This document shows, in pieces, positions 17,671-25,821 of a stretch of 64,000 nucleotides of DNA. The notes below the pieces were generated by a model, which saw only the letters and a list, made by a program, of their open reading frames with translations, ran no database searches and was not told where the DNA came from. The first letter of the stretch is position 1. The number at the start of each line of letters is the position of its first letter. Both the position numbers and the translations under genes were made by a program. The stretch is from Brevibacillus choshinensis (GTDB lineage Bacteria > Bacillota > Bacilli > Brevibacillales > Brevibacillaceae), in the NCBI RefSeq assembly GCF_016811915.1, contig NZ_CP069127.1, positions 471,501-535,500 of the forward strand, written 5' to 3'.

Positions 17671-17916
17671 TTAGCCGATATAGCGAGGACGCTTGAAACC
17701 TGCCTCCTTCGTCGCAATGACGATGATGCCTTCCTCCGGGTCCAATACGGAGGGGCCGTTATGATAGATCACACCTTGGAGAGGAGGAATTTGTCCATAG
17801 ACTTTTCTCGCGCGCTGGGCCAGAAGCGAGCGCCATACCTGGCGGGAGACATGTCTGGAGACGGGTCTGACGAGGCCGGCTACGGTCATGTGGGCATGCG
17901 GCTTTCGGTCGGTCAT
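17671..17916 (-). CDS. Small hypothetical protein coupled to the TIR-like gene
   Basis: An 81-residue protein whose ATG overlaps the TIR-gene stop as ATGA, so the two are translationally coupled. The first half is basic with many Arg and His residues (about residues 1-40); the second half has QGVIYHNGPSVLDPEEG and a hydrophobic stretch IIVIA. I recognise no family, signal peptide or membrane helix. Its tight link to a putative NAD-consuming effector suggests a partner, inhibitor or activator, which is inference only. Confidence 0.62.
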   Translation of the reverse strand: MTDRKPHAHMTVAGLVRPVSRHVSRQVWRSLLAQRARKVYGQIPPLQGVIYHNGPSVLDPEEGIIVIATKEAGFKRPRYIG

Positions 17917-18923
17917 GGCAAGGTTCCCCTTTCTAAAATGGTTTCAAAGTAATAGAAGAGATCCTCATTGATACGAATGAGCTCATCGGCGATATCAGGC
18001 AGCTCGAGTGTGATGTCCTTGGCTAGCAGATGAATGGTAAAGACGAAAATTTTAGCGACGGTGAAGCTGAGAATCAGCTCTTTTTCGAGTCCGTACTTTT
18101 TCCCCGTGTAAGAGATCACTTTTTGATTGCTCAAGAACGAGTCTACAACATAACTGCGATCTTGGGGGTTACTCCCATTGTATTCCAAAAGATACGTTTT
18201 TGCATGATCTTTTATTGCGCCGGAGCAGCCAATTTGCACCAGGGATTTTCCATCCTCTGTCAATTGAAAGAGCGTGGTTCCCTTTACGCGAAAGTCAGCC
18301 AAGGGGCAAAACTCGTTGTGGAGAGCCCCCAAAATGGAGTGAATCCGCGGAAGCATCCGCTCACTTGACTCGATGGCCGACAGCATAAAGCGCGCGTGAG
18401 ATTCCAATGTCCGTATGTACCGCTGCAGCTCTTCTTCGGGTACGCCGTGCTGGATCGGCCCATGCTTGTGGAGCAGTCGCCTGATGAGATGGCAAGCCGA
18501 ACCGATTTTCGCAGGGAGCATATTCGGATTCGTCGTATGGTCATAGGTGACGGGAGTAATGCCGAGCAGATCGGTAGGCAGGTGCATGCCAGGCACATGG
18601 CGGGGAGTCATGAAAAACACGCGTTCAATCCCCAGCTTGCCGGTAAACAATCCGAATTCGAACAGCACGTTGTCCCGCACCGTTTTCACTTCCTGATTTC
18701 GGTAATGTGTCAGGTCATCCGGTGTAAAGGCAAAGATGGCGAAGTCGACCTGCTTGGTCATTCCGATGAGGTCGTGCAGCGTGACGCTTCCAGGTTCAAA
18801 TATTCCCTGTGGCCAAACGATACAATCAGCATCGTGTTCCAGTGCGTTTTGAATTTCATAGGCGATGGGGAGCCCCTCTACGGAGGAACCGATGAAAATC
18901 TCAGGCTTTTGCCGTTGTCCCAT
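17913..18923 (-). CDS. TIR-like (CAP12/Pycsar-effector type) domain protein
   Basis: A 336-residue protein. Residues about 6-130 form a TIR-like nucleotide-binding domain of the Pfam CAP12/Pycsar effector type: EIFIGSSVEGLPIA at the start, and DNVLFEFGLFTGKLG, where Glu89 is the expected catalytic glutamate of NAD-cleaving TIRs. Residues about 175-336 form a second domain I cannot assign; its strand-rich pattern is somewhat GAF-like, so it may sense a ligand. The start at 18923 has AAGGGAG 7 nt upstream; a TTG at 18959 would add 12 residues. No cyclase gene is nearby, so this is not a normal CBASS/Pycsar locus. A defence or cell-suicide role is inferred from the family. Confidence 0.8.
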   Translation of the reverse strand: MGQRQKPEIFIGSSVEGLPIAYEIQNALEHDADCIVWPQGIFEPGSVTLHDLIGMTKQVDFAIFAFTPDDLTHYRNQEVKTVRDNVLFEFGLFTGKLGIERVFFMTPRHVPGMHLPTDLLGITPVTYDHTTNPNMLPAKIGSACHLIRRLLHKHGPIQHGVPEEELQRYIRTLESHARFMLSAIESSERMLPRIHSILGALHNEFCPLADFRVKGTTLFQLTEDGKSLVQIGCSGAIKDHAKTYLLEYNGSNPQDRSYVVDSFLSNQKVISYTGKKYGLEKELILSFTVAKIFVFTIHLLAKDITLELPDIADELIRINEDLFYYFETILERGTLP

Positions 18924-19211
18924 GCTGCCACTCCCTTCCCGGCAACCAGTACTTTCCAATTTCTATAATGTAAGTGTAGAGGAAGGTGCGGCGTTTGCAT
19001 AGTTTTTTTGGTCAGGGGAATACTTTTTATGTTAATCACCGAAATTTATTTCCCTTTACATAATTTGATGTTCGGATAAAACATAATTAAAGTTAGTTAA
19101 ATTCTCTTTAATATGACTAAAAATGCTGTATATTGTTCCTGAAGCTTTCAAACGAATCAGACAGGCGAGCCGTACACACCGATCTGCCTGGTTCCTTTCA
19201 ATAACCATCTA
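18924..19211. other. AT-rich divergent promoter region and leader
   Basis: The 371-nt gap to the next gene is AT-rich up to about 19140 and should hold promoters for both the TIR operon (left) and the oppA paralog (right). A TATATT at about 19128 is a candidate -10 for the right side. A small hairpin CAGGC ... GCCTG lies at about 19162-19190. I see no small gene here. Confidence 0.4.
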
Positions 19212-19269
19212 GTAAAACGCTTTCGCCCATTGTTGGGCAGCCTCAATAGAGGTTTTCTTCTGGTTTTAC
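19212..19269 (+). promoter_or_regulatory. Candidate structured 5' leader (three-way junction) of oppA paralog 2
   Basis: GTAAAAC (19212-19218) pairs with GTTTTAC (19263-19269) and encloses two perfect hairpins: GCCCA-TTGT-TGGGC (19225-19238) and CCTC-AATA-GAGG (19241-19252). The ribosome site AGAGGGGG follows at once. There is no T-run, so it is not a terminator. It may be a cis-regulatory RNA acting on translation. It is not seen before the other paralogs. Confidence 0.42.
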
Positions 19270-19294
19270 CGACAATAGAGGGGGTCAAAAAACT

Positions 19295-20923
19295 ATGAAA
19301 AAAAGTGTATTCGCAGCGATGAGCTCGATTCTTGTGCTGAGTGCGGCACTGGCTGGTTGTGGCGGCGGAGATAATGCAGCTAGCGGGCAAAGCGGACAAG
19401 CTGCTAACGAAGAAAATAAAGGACCAAAAGTACTGCGCATGAACCTGCACAGTGAACCGCCTACAGCAGACCCAGCGCTGGCTGAGGATTCTACTTCCGG
19501 TGCCCTGCTGCGTGCGACTTTCGATGGTCTTACTCGCATTGGTGAAGATGGCAAGCCACACGAATCCGTTGCTGAAAAAATCGACGTTTCCGAAGACGGC
19601 ATGACGTACACCTTCCATCTGCGTGATTCCAAATGGAGCAATGGCGACGCTGTAACCGCAAAAGATTTTGAATTTGCCTGGAAGCGAGCGCTCGATCCGA
19701 AAACGGCTTCCAACTACGCTTACCAGCTCTACTACCTGAAAAATGCTGAGGAATACAACCTGGGCAAAGCGAAAGTGGAAGACGTCGGCGTAAAAGCGCT
19801 GGACGACAAAACGCTGGAAGTGAAGCTGAAAAACCCAACTCCTTTCTTCCTGGAGCTGACAGCATTCTACACCTACTTCCCTGTAAACCAAAAAGTGGTG
19901 GAAGCGGATGCGAAATGGGCGGGAGAAGCGAAAACCCACGTGGGTAACGGACCGTTCAAATTGGAATCCTGGGAGCACAAAAGCAAAGTGGTTCTCGTGA
20001 AAAACGATAACTACTGGGATAAAGACGCTGTAAAACTGGACAAGATCGACTTCTCCATGGTTGAGGATGAAAACACCGAGCTGTCCATGTTCGACAACGG
20101 CGATCTGGATTGGGCAGGTGCACCTCTGAGCGCGCTTCCTACCGATGCGATCCCAGCTCTGAAAGATTCCGGCAAAATGGAAACTCGCCCGATCGCGGGT
20201 ACGTACATGTATAAATTCAATACGGAAAAAGCGCCTTTCAACAACGCTAAAATCCGTAAAGCTTTTGCTTATGCAATCAACCGTCAAACCATCATTGACA
20301 ACGTAACCCAAGCGAACCAACAGGCTGCTATGGGTCTGGTGCCGCCAACCATGGCTGTATCGTCCAACCCGTACTTCAAGGACAATGATGTAGAGACAGC
20401 GAAAAAATTGCTCGAAGAAGGTATGAAAGAAGAAGGCATCACCAAGCTGCCTACTCTGACTCTTTCCTACAACACTTCCGAAGGCCACAAGAAAATTGCA
20501 GAAGCGATCCAAGACCAATGGAAAAAAGCATTTGGTGTGGATGTGAAGCTGGAAAACAAAGAGTGGAAAGTATTCTTGGACGACATGCACCAAGGAAACT
20601 TCCAAATCGCACGTTCCAGCTGGACTGGCGACTTCAACGATCCAATCAACTTCCTGGAGCTGTTCAAGTTTAAAAAAGGCGGCAACAACGACACCAACTG
20701 GGAAAATCCAAAGTACCAAGAGCTGTTGAACAAATCCGCTCTGGAAAAAGATCCAGAGAAGCGCAAAGCGATCCTGGCAGAAGCAGAAGCATTGTTCATG
20801 GACGAAATGCCAGCAGCGCCAATCTACTTCTATACTCATTCCTACGTGAAGAACGAAAAAGTAAAAGGTGTTGTTCTCGACGGTCTGGGCTTCGTAGACT
20901 GGAAATGGGCAGACATTCAATAA
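19295..20923 (+). CDS. Oligopeptide-binding lipoprotein (OppA family), paralog 2
   Basis: A 542-residue family-5 binding protein with lipobox ALAGC, a short polar linker and the core motifs TADPALAED, WSNGDAVTAKDFEFAWKR and THVGNGPFK. It is very similar in sequence to paralog 4 and less so to paralog 1. AGAGGGGG precedes the ATG. Codon use is strongly biased (many AAA, CTG, GCT), as in highly expressed genes, which also creates a long antisense open frame. No permease is adjacent. A strong terminator follows. Confidence 0.94.
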   Translation: MKKSVFAAMSSILVLSAALAGCGGGDNAASGQSGQAANEENKGPKVLRMNLHSEPPTADPALAEDSTSGALLRATFDGLTRIGEDGKPHESVAEKIDVSEDGMTYTFHLRDSKWSNGDAVTAKDFEFAWKRALDPKTASNYAYQLYYLKNAEEYNLGKAKVEDVGVKALDDKTLEVKLKNPTPFFLELTAFYTYFPVNQKVVEADAKWAGEAKTHVGNGPFKLESWEHKSKVVLVKNDNYWDKDAVKLDKIDFSMVEDENTELSMFDNGDLDWAGAPLSALPTDAIPALKDSGKMETRPIAGTYMYKFNTEKAPFNNAKIRKAFAYAINRQTIIDNVTQANQQAAMGLVPPTMAVSSNPYFKDNDVETAKKLLEEGMKEEGITKLPTLTLSYNTSEGHKKIAEAIQDQWKKAFGVDVKLENKEWKVFLDDMHQGNFQIARSSWTGDFNDPINFLELFKFKKGGNNDTNWENPKYQELLNKSALEKDPEKRKAILAEAEALFMDEMPAAPIYFYTHSYVKNEKVKGVVLDGLGFVDWKWADIQ

Positions 20924-20947
20924 GAAAAGGCGCATAGCGCGCTATCC

Positions 20948-20981
20948 GGAGAAGGGCAGAGGCCCTTCTCTTTTTTTTTTG
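20948..20981 (+). terminator. Terminator of oppA paralog 2
   Basis: GAGAAGGGC and GCCCTTCTC form a 9-bp stem followed by ten Ts. Confidence 0.92.
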
Positions 20982-20982
20982 T

Positions 20983-21036
20983 ACAGATAAGAATGCCCTT
21001 TGGGTGCAAAAGCTTGGCGAAGCCAAGTTTTCTAAT
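20983..21036. repeat. Intergenic hairpin repeat, copy B
   Basis: It shares ACAGATAAGAAT and the core AAAAGCTTGGCG-AGCCAAGTTTTCTAAT with copy A but lacks about 30 nt in the middle, including the 5' GGCTCCGCC arm. Only the short hairpin CTTGGC-GAA-GCCAAG plus TTTTCT can form. Confidence 0.65.
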
Positions 21037-21104
21037 TTTCATTGAAAGGATTTGGAAATATAAGTAAAATGGAAAGGATTGGAAAAAGGAGAGGAGACTA
21101 TATC

Positions 21105-22727
21105 GTGAAGCGACTCTTGAGTGCGACAATGAACGGGCTGCTCTGTGCCAGTGTGCTGGCAGCAGCTGCCGGTGCAGCTATGGCGGCGGATGCCAAGCCA
21201 GAGCAGAAAGCGGAGCAATCTGTAAGAAAGGAAATGTATCTGAACCTGTATTCCGAACCTCCCACACTGGACCCGGGACTTGGTGAGGAAAACCTTTCTT
21301 TCGCGGTGATCCGTGCGACCTTTGACGGGTTGACCCGCATCGGTGCAGATGGCCAGATTCACCCGTCGGCAGCCGAGAAGATAGACATTTCGAACGACCT
21401 GAGGACGTATACCTTTCACCTGCGTGAGGCCAAATGGAGCAATGGTGATCGGGTGACCGCCCGCGATTTTGAATACGCCTGGAAACGGGTGCTCGATCCC
21501 CGTACTGGAGCTAATTATGCCTATCAGCTGTATGCCATCAAAAATGGGAAAAAAGTGAACCGGGGCGAGGCGAAAGTAGACGATCTCGGAATCAAGGCGC
21601 TGGATGACAAAACCCTGCAGGTGACGCTGGAAGCACCGACTCCCTATTTCTCGTTGCTGACTTCCTTCCCAAGCTACTATCCGGTGAACCAGAAAGTGGC
21701 CGAATCGAATGGGAAGTGGGCAGATGAAGCGGCAACACACGTCGGGAACGGACCCTTTAAACTGGAGAGCTGGGATCACAAAGAGAAGCTGGTATTGGCA
21801 AAAAACCCGACTTATTGGGACAAGGATGCCGTGAAGCTGGACAAGCTCCATTTTACCATGGTGGAGGATGAATACACCGAGTTCGCCATGTTCGAAAATG
21901 GCGAATTGGATTGGGCAGGTTCACCCACAAGCTCGCTCCCGTATGATGAACTTCTCACGCTGAGAGAGGACGGCAAGCTGAAAACGCAAGGCATCGCGGG
22001 CACGTACTGGTACAAGTTCAACACCGAGCAAGCTCCATTCAACAACGCAAAAATCCGCAAAGCATTCGCCTACGCCATCGATCGTGCAAGCTTGATTCAC
22101 GATGTCCTGCAAACAAACCAGATTCCAGCTACTGCAGCGGTCCCGCCGAGCATGACGCTCAAGGAAGGCGGCTACTTTACCGATCATGATGTCACAACCG
22201 CGAAGAAACTGCTGGCAGAAGGGATGAAGGAATCAGGAATCACCAAGCTGCCGCCGATCACGCTGAGCTTCAATACTTCCGAAGCGCATAAAAAAATCGC
22301 CGATGAGATCCAAAGCCAATGGAAGGAAAATCTCGGAGTAGATGTGCAGCTGGTAAACAAAGAGTGGAAGGTATATATGGAAGATTTGCATGAAGGCAAC
22401 TACCAGATCGGACGTATGGGTTGGCTGGGTGACTTCAATGATCCGATCAATTTCCTGGAGCTGTACAAGGAAAAAGACGGGAACAACAACGACACCAATT
22501 GGGAAAATCCGAAGTACAAAGCACTTCTGGACCAGTCAGCAACCGAAAAAGATCCTGCTAAACGTCTGGCCATTTTGACAGAAGCCGAACAAATTCTCAT
22601 GGACGAGATGCCGATCATGCCGATTTACTTCTATACAAATTCCTGGGTGCAGGACGAAACGCTGCAAGGGGTAGTCATAGATGGCCTCGGCTATGTCGAC
22701 TTCAAATGGGCAAGCTTCACAAATTAA
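21105..22727 (+). CDS. Peptide-binding protein (OppA family) without lipobox, paralog 3
   Basis: A 540-residue family-5 binding protein. The GTG at 21105 has GAGAGGAG upstream. Unlike its three relatives it has no lipobox: the signal region runs through LLCASVLAAAAG and a type-I cleavage site after AMA is likely. It keeps the core motifs TLDPGLGEE, WSNGDRVTARDFEYAWKR and THVGNGPFK. It may be released, held by other means, or act as a peptide scavenger or signal-binding protein. Starting upstream at 21042 would only extend the N-terminus. Confidence 0.9.
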   Translation: MKRLLSATMNGLLCASVLAAAAGAAMAADAKPEQKAEQSVRKEMYLNLYSEPPTLDPGLGEENLSFAVIRATFDGLTRIGADGQIHPSAAEKIDISNDLRTYTFHLREAKWSNGDRVTARDFEYAWKRVLDPRTGANYAYQLYAIKNGKKVNRGEAKVDDLGIKALDDKTLQVTLEAPTPYFSLLTSFPSYYPVNQKVAESNGKWADEAATHVGNGPFKLESWDHKEKLVLAKNPTYWDKDAVKLDKLHFTMVEDEYTEFAMFENGELDWAGSPTSSLPYDELLTLREDGKLKTQGIAGTYWYKFNTEQAPFNNAKIRKAFAYAIDRASLIHDVLQTNQIPATAAVPPSMTLKEGGYFTDHDVTTAKKLLAEGMKESGITKLPPITLSFNTSEAHKKIADEIQSQWKENLGVDVQLVNKEWKVYMEDLHEGNYQIGRMGWLGDFNDPINFLELYKEKDGNNNDTNWENPKYKALLDQSATEKDPAKRLAILTEAEQILMDEMPIMPIYFYTNSWVQDETLQGVVIDGLGYVDFKWASFTN

Positions 22728-22734
22728 GAGAAGG

Positions 22735-22763
22735 AGAAGGGCGCTGAAGCCCTTCTTTTTTGT
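22735..22763 (+). terminator. Terminator of oppA paralog 3
   Basis: AGAAGGGC and GCCCTTCT form the stem, followed by TTTTTTGTTT. Confidence 0.88.
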
Positions 22764-23101
22764 TTGTCACTAAGATAAAGAATGGTGAATGAATAAAAAA
22801 TCATAAAATTACAAATAGTATATCTTTAATCAAATAAAGTCTACCTGGTAAGGACAGGAATGGATTTTGCGACTGTTCAATTTTCTGGTGGATGAAAAAA
22901 ACGGCGCTAAATCAACGTTTTGCAGCCGAAGTTAGAGCGAGGAATCTTTTTCCGTATTATTTTATCGATAAATTAATTTTTATATTTGGTTAACTATCTT
23001 TATAAATAAATAAAAATTTATTAAATCAATCTAAAACATGTTTAAAAATAATATAAAAGGATGTATATTGATAAAAGATTTAGAAAAGGGGGATAAATGG
23101 C
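22764..23101. other. Long AT-rich promoter region of oppA paralog 4
   Basis: This stretch of about 340 nt has no convincing gene. The last 150 nt are extremely AT-rich, which fits a strong, possibly regulated promoter. AATTTTCTG at 22879 matches half of the CodY consensus only. AAAAGGGGG lies before the next ATG. Confidence 0.4.
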
Positions 23102-24751
23102 ATGAAAAAGAATGTTTTCGTAGCAATGAGTTCCATCCTCGTACTTGGTGCAGCACTCGCAGGTTGCGGCGGCGGTAAAGAAGCGGCAAAACCAGCAGAC
23201 AACGCAAGCCAAGGAAGCGCTCCTGCCGCAGAAGCTCCTGCAGCTGGACCTAAAGTATTGAAATTGAACCTGCACTCCGAGCCACCAACAGCTGACCCTG
23301 GCATCGCTGAAGACTCCACTTCCGGTACCATCGTTCGCGCGACCTTCGAAGGTCTGACTCGTACAGGTGCAGACAGCAAAGTACATGAAGCTGCAGCGGA
23401 AAGCTACACTGTTTCCGAAGACGGCAAAACATATACATTCAAGCTGCGTGATGCAAAATGGAGCAATGGCGACCCTGTAACAGCGAAAGACTTTGAATTC
23501 GCATGGAAACGCGCTCTGGATCCAAAAACAGCTTCCAACTACGCTTACCAGCTCTACTACATCAAGAACGGTGAGAAATTCAACAAAGGCGAAGCGAAGA
23601 AAGAAGATGTTGGCGTAAAAGCGGTCGACGACAAGACTCTCGAAGTGACGCTGGAAAACCCAACACCATTCTTCACCGAGCTGACTGCATTCTATACTTA
23701 CTACCCAGTTAACCAAAAAGTCGTTGAAGGCAACGAAAAATGGGCTGGCGATGCAGCGACTCACGTGGGTAACGGTCCTTTCAAACTGGAAGGCTGGGAG
23801 CATAAGAACAAGCTGACCCTGGCAAAGAACGACAACTACTGGGATAAAGACAATGTAAAATTGGACAAAATCGAGTTCTCCATGGTAGAGGATGAGAACA
23901 CCGAGCTGTCCATGTTTGACAACGGTGAAATCGATTGGGCTGGTGCACCACTGAGCTCCCTCCCAACTGACGCGATCCCAGCACTGAAAGATTCCGGTAA
24001 GATGAAAAGCCAGCCAATCGCGGGTACTTACTGGTACAAGTTCAACACCGAAAAAGCACCATTCAACAACGTGAAAATCCGTAAGGCGTTCGCATACTCC
24101 ATCGATCGTCAATCTCTGATCGACAACGTACTGCAAACAGGCCAGCTGCCAGCAACAGGTGCGGTTCCACCGTCCATGGCTCTGAACAAAGACGGCTACT
24201 TCAAGGACAAAGACCTGGAAACAGCGAAAAAGCTGTTGGAAGAGGGTATGAAAGAAGAAGGCATCACCAAACTGCCTACTATCACTCTGTCCTACAACAC
24301 TTCCGAAGGTCACAAAAAGATTGCAGAAGCGATCCAAGACCAATGGAAAAAACAACTCGGCGTAGACGTGAAAATCGAAAACAAAGAGTGGAAAGTTTAC
24401 CTGGAAGACCTGCACCAAGGAAACTACCAAATCGGACGCATGGGCTGGTTGGGTGACTTCAACGATCCAATCAACTTCCTGGAGCTGTACAAAGACAAAA
24501 AAGGTGGAAACAACGACACCAACTGGGAAAATCCAAAATACAAAGAGCTGCTGAACCAATCCGCTCTGGAAAAAGATCCAGAGAAGCGTAAAGCAATCTT
24601 GGCACAAGCTGAGCAAATCCTGATGGATGAAATGCCAATCATGCCAATCTACTTCTACACCAACTCTTGGGTACAAAACGATAAAGTTTCCGGCGTAGTG
24701 TTGGATGGCCTCGGTGCTGTTGACTACAAAAACGCTGACATCGCGCAATAA
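23102..24751 (+). CDS. Oligopeptide-binding lipoprotein (OppA family), paralog 4
   Basis: A 549-residue family-5 binding protein with lipobox ALAGC, an Ala/Pro-rich linker (residues about 24-50) and core motifs TADPGIAED, WSNGDPVTAKDFEFAWKR and THVGNGPFK. It is the closest relative of paralog 2. Codon use is again that of a highly expressed gene. It has its own long AT-rich promoter region and its own terminator, so each paralog is an independent unit. Confidence 0.94.
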   Translation: MKKNVFVAMSSILVLGAALAGCGGGKEAAKPADNASQGSAPAAEAPAAGPKVLKLNLHSEPPTADPGIAEDSTSGTIVRATFEGLTRTGADSKVHEAAAESYTVSEDGKTYTFKLRDAKWSNGDPVTAKDFEFAWKRALDPKTASNYAYQLYYIKNGEKFNKGEAKKEDVGVKAVDDKTLEVTLENPTPFFTELTAFYTYYPVNQKVVEGNEKWAGDAATHVGNGPFKLEGWEHKNKLTLAKNDNYWDKDNVKLDKIEFSMVEDENTELSMFDNGEIDWAGAPLSSLPTDAIPALKDSGKMKSQPIAGTYWYKFNTEKAPFNNVKIRKAFAYSIDRQSLIDNVLQTGQLPATGAVPPSMALNKDGYFKDKDLETAKKLLEEGMKEEGITKLPTITLSYNTSEGHKKIAEAIQDQWKKQLGVDVKIENKEWKVYLEDLHQGNYQIGRMGWLGDFNDPINFLELYKDKKGGNNDTNWENPKYKELLNQSALEKDPEKRKAILAQAEQILMDEMPIMPIYFYTNSWVQNDKVSGVVLDGLGAVDYKNADIAQ

Positions 24752-24771
24752 GACAATCTTTCGCGATGAAC

Positions 24772-24809
24772 AAAAGAGGGACGCCTTGCGCGTCTCTCTT
24801 CTTTTTTTC
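24772..24809 (+). terminator. Terminator of oppA paralog 4
   Basis: AAGAGGGACGC and GCGTCTCTCTT form the stem, with one wobble, followed by CTTTTTTT. Confidence 0.88.
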
Positions 24810-24894
24810 CCGTTTCATGGACAAATGACCAATCCATTCAGCTACTCCCTACATAGAGTGAAAAGGAACAAACTGTCTTTCGGGGGGATTTGCT

Positions 24895-25152
24895 ATGGAC
24901 ATCGGGAAATTGCTCAGCATTGTAAAGTCAATTCCCAAGGATAAGCTCAAGACGGATGCAGGCATCAGGGAAGTGATTCGCGATCTAGGCAAAAAGACTG
25001 GAAAGAACTTTACGGAACAAGAGCTAAACAGCTATGTGGCCCAATTCCGCAGCATGATGCGGACGGAAAATGTAGGCAGCCTGATCAATAAGCTTTCCAA
25101 GAAGGGCTTTGACGCAAAAGATCTCAACAACCTTAAAAAGCGCTTTAAATAG
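24895..25152 (+). CDS. spoVIF: Stage VI sporulation protein F (SpoVIF)
   Basis: An 85-residue protein that matches SpoVIF of Bacillales, including DLGKKTGKNFTEQELN in the centre. In B. subtilis this protein is needed for proper spore coat assembly. CGGGGGGA lies before the ATG. It is followed 5 nt later by a second small gene, probably in the same transcript. Confidence 0.88.
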   Translation: MDIGKLLSIVKSIPKDKLKTDAGIREVIRDLGKKTGKNFTEQELNSYVAQFRSMMRTENVGSLINKLSKKGFDAKDLNNLKKRFK

Positions 25153-25157
25153 TCGCC

Positions 25158-25664
25158 ATGCACAATCAGAAGGGAGGTGGGACTATCGCCGTCAAGACGA
25201 AAAAAAGGCACAGGCCGGCCGGTTCCCAGAACCTGCTCGAGACCATGAACAAGCTGGCTCGTGACCACACATTTACCAACGAGCAAATGATGCGTGAGAT
25301 GATTCATGTACGCCAGGAGCTTCAAGATATGAAAAATGCACTGGGCAAAATGAACACAAAGTCTGGAACCACGCAAAAGCGCGGCAGCCTTTTGTTTGGA
25401 GCTCGCCGCCCGCCGGCACCTAAAGAGGTGGAGAAGCCGAAACCGGCATTTGCATTGGAAGATTTGCTGCCGCTGTTGCCCCATCTGAGCAGTGCATTTC
25501 CTCAATTGAAGAACCCGAAAGTAGCAGAATCCATCAAAGTCCTCTCCAATCCCGCCGTGGTGTCGATGATTCAGCAGTTTTTGGCGAACGGTGGATTGAA
25601 TATGCTGACCGGCAAGCAGGTAGAGCAGGTGAGCAAAAGAGAGCGGCGGGGCTTATTCCGGTAA
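25158..25664 (+). CDS. Hypothetical protein downstream of spoVIF
   Basis: A protein of up to 168 residues. It has a basic N-terminus, an amphipathic segment around residues 28-65 that could coil, a Pro/Lys linker (about 80-97) and a C-terminal part rich in Leu and Pro (LEDLLPLLPHLSSAFPQL). The family is unknown. The start is doubtful: the ATG at 25158 has no ribosome site, whereas GGAGGT at 25173-25178 lies 6 nt before an in-frame ATC at 25185. A rare non-AUG start there would give 159 residues. The context suggests a sporulation role. A terminator follows. Confidence 0.7.
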   Translation: MHNQKGGGTIAVKTKKRHRPAGSQNLLETMNKLARDHTFTNEQMMREMIHVRQELQDMKNALGKMNTKSGTTQKRGSLLFGARRPPAPKEVEKPKPAFALEDLLPLLPHLSSAFPQLKNPKVAESIKVLSNPAVVSMIQQFLANGGLNMLTGKQVEQVSKRERRGLFR

Positions 25665-25669
25665 CGGAG

Positions 25670-25703
25670 AGAGGCGTTTATTTAAAAACGCCTCTTTTTT
25701 TTA
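25670..25703 (+). terminator. Terminator after the spoVIF pair
   Basis: AGAGGCGTTT and AAACGCCTCT form the stem, followed by TTTTTTTT. Confidence 0.9.
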
Positions 25704-25821
25704 GAAGCGAAAACTGTCAGTAGATGCATAAAGTTGTCAGACTATTACATCTATACAAACAATTTGCATTCGCACATAATGATATGTGAATGAAAAAATT
25801 CTTTTTACTAGGAGGACAAGC

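Noticed and set aside
17913..18923. CBASS or Pycsar operon
   Set aside because: The TIR-like domain fits, but no nucleotide cyclase, Cap2/Cap3 or similar gene is adjacent on either strand.
18961..19294. T-box or other known riboswitch before oppA paralog 2
   Set aside because: No T-box sequence, specifier loop or terminator/antiterminator pair is visible, so it is listed only as an unassigned structured leader.
22879..22893. AATTTTCTG as a CodY box upstream of oppA paralog 4
   Set aside because: Only the left nine positions match the consensus; the right half does not.
19157..24748. Long antisense open frames opposite oppA paralogs 2 and 4 (over 560 codons each)
   Set aside because: Both lie opposite highly expressed genes with restricted codon use, which removes antisense stops. 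The sense proteins have complete family motifs.
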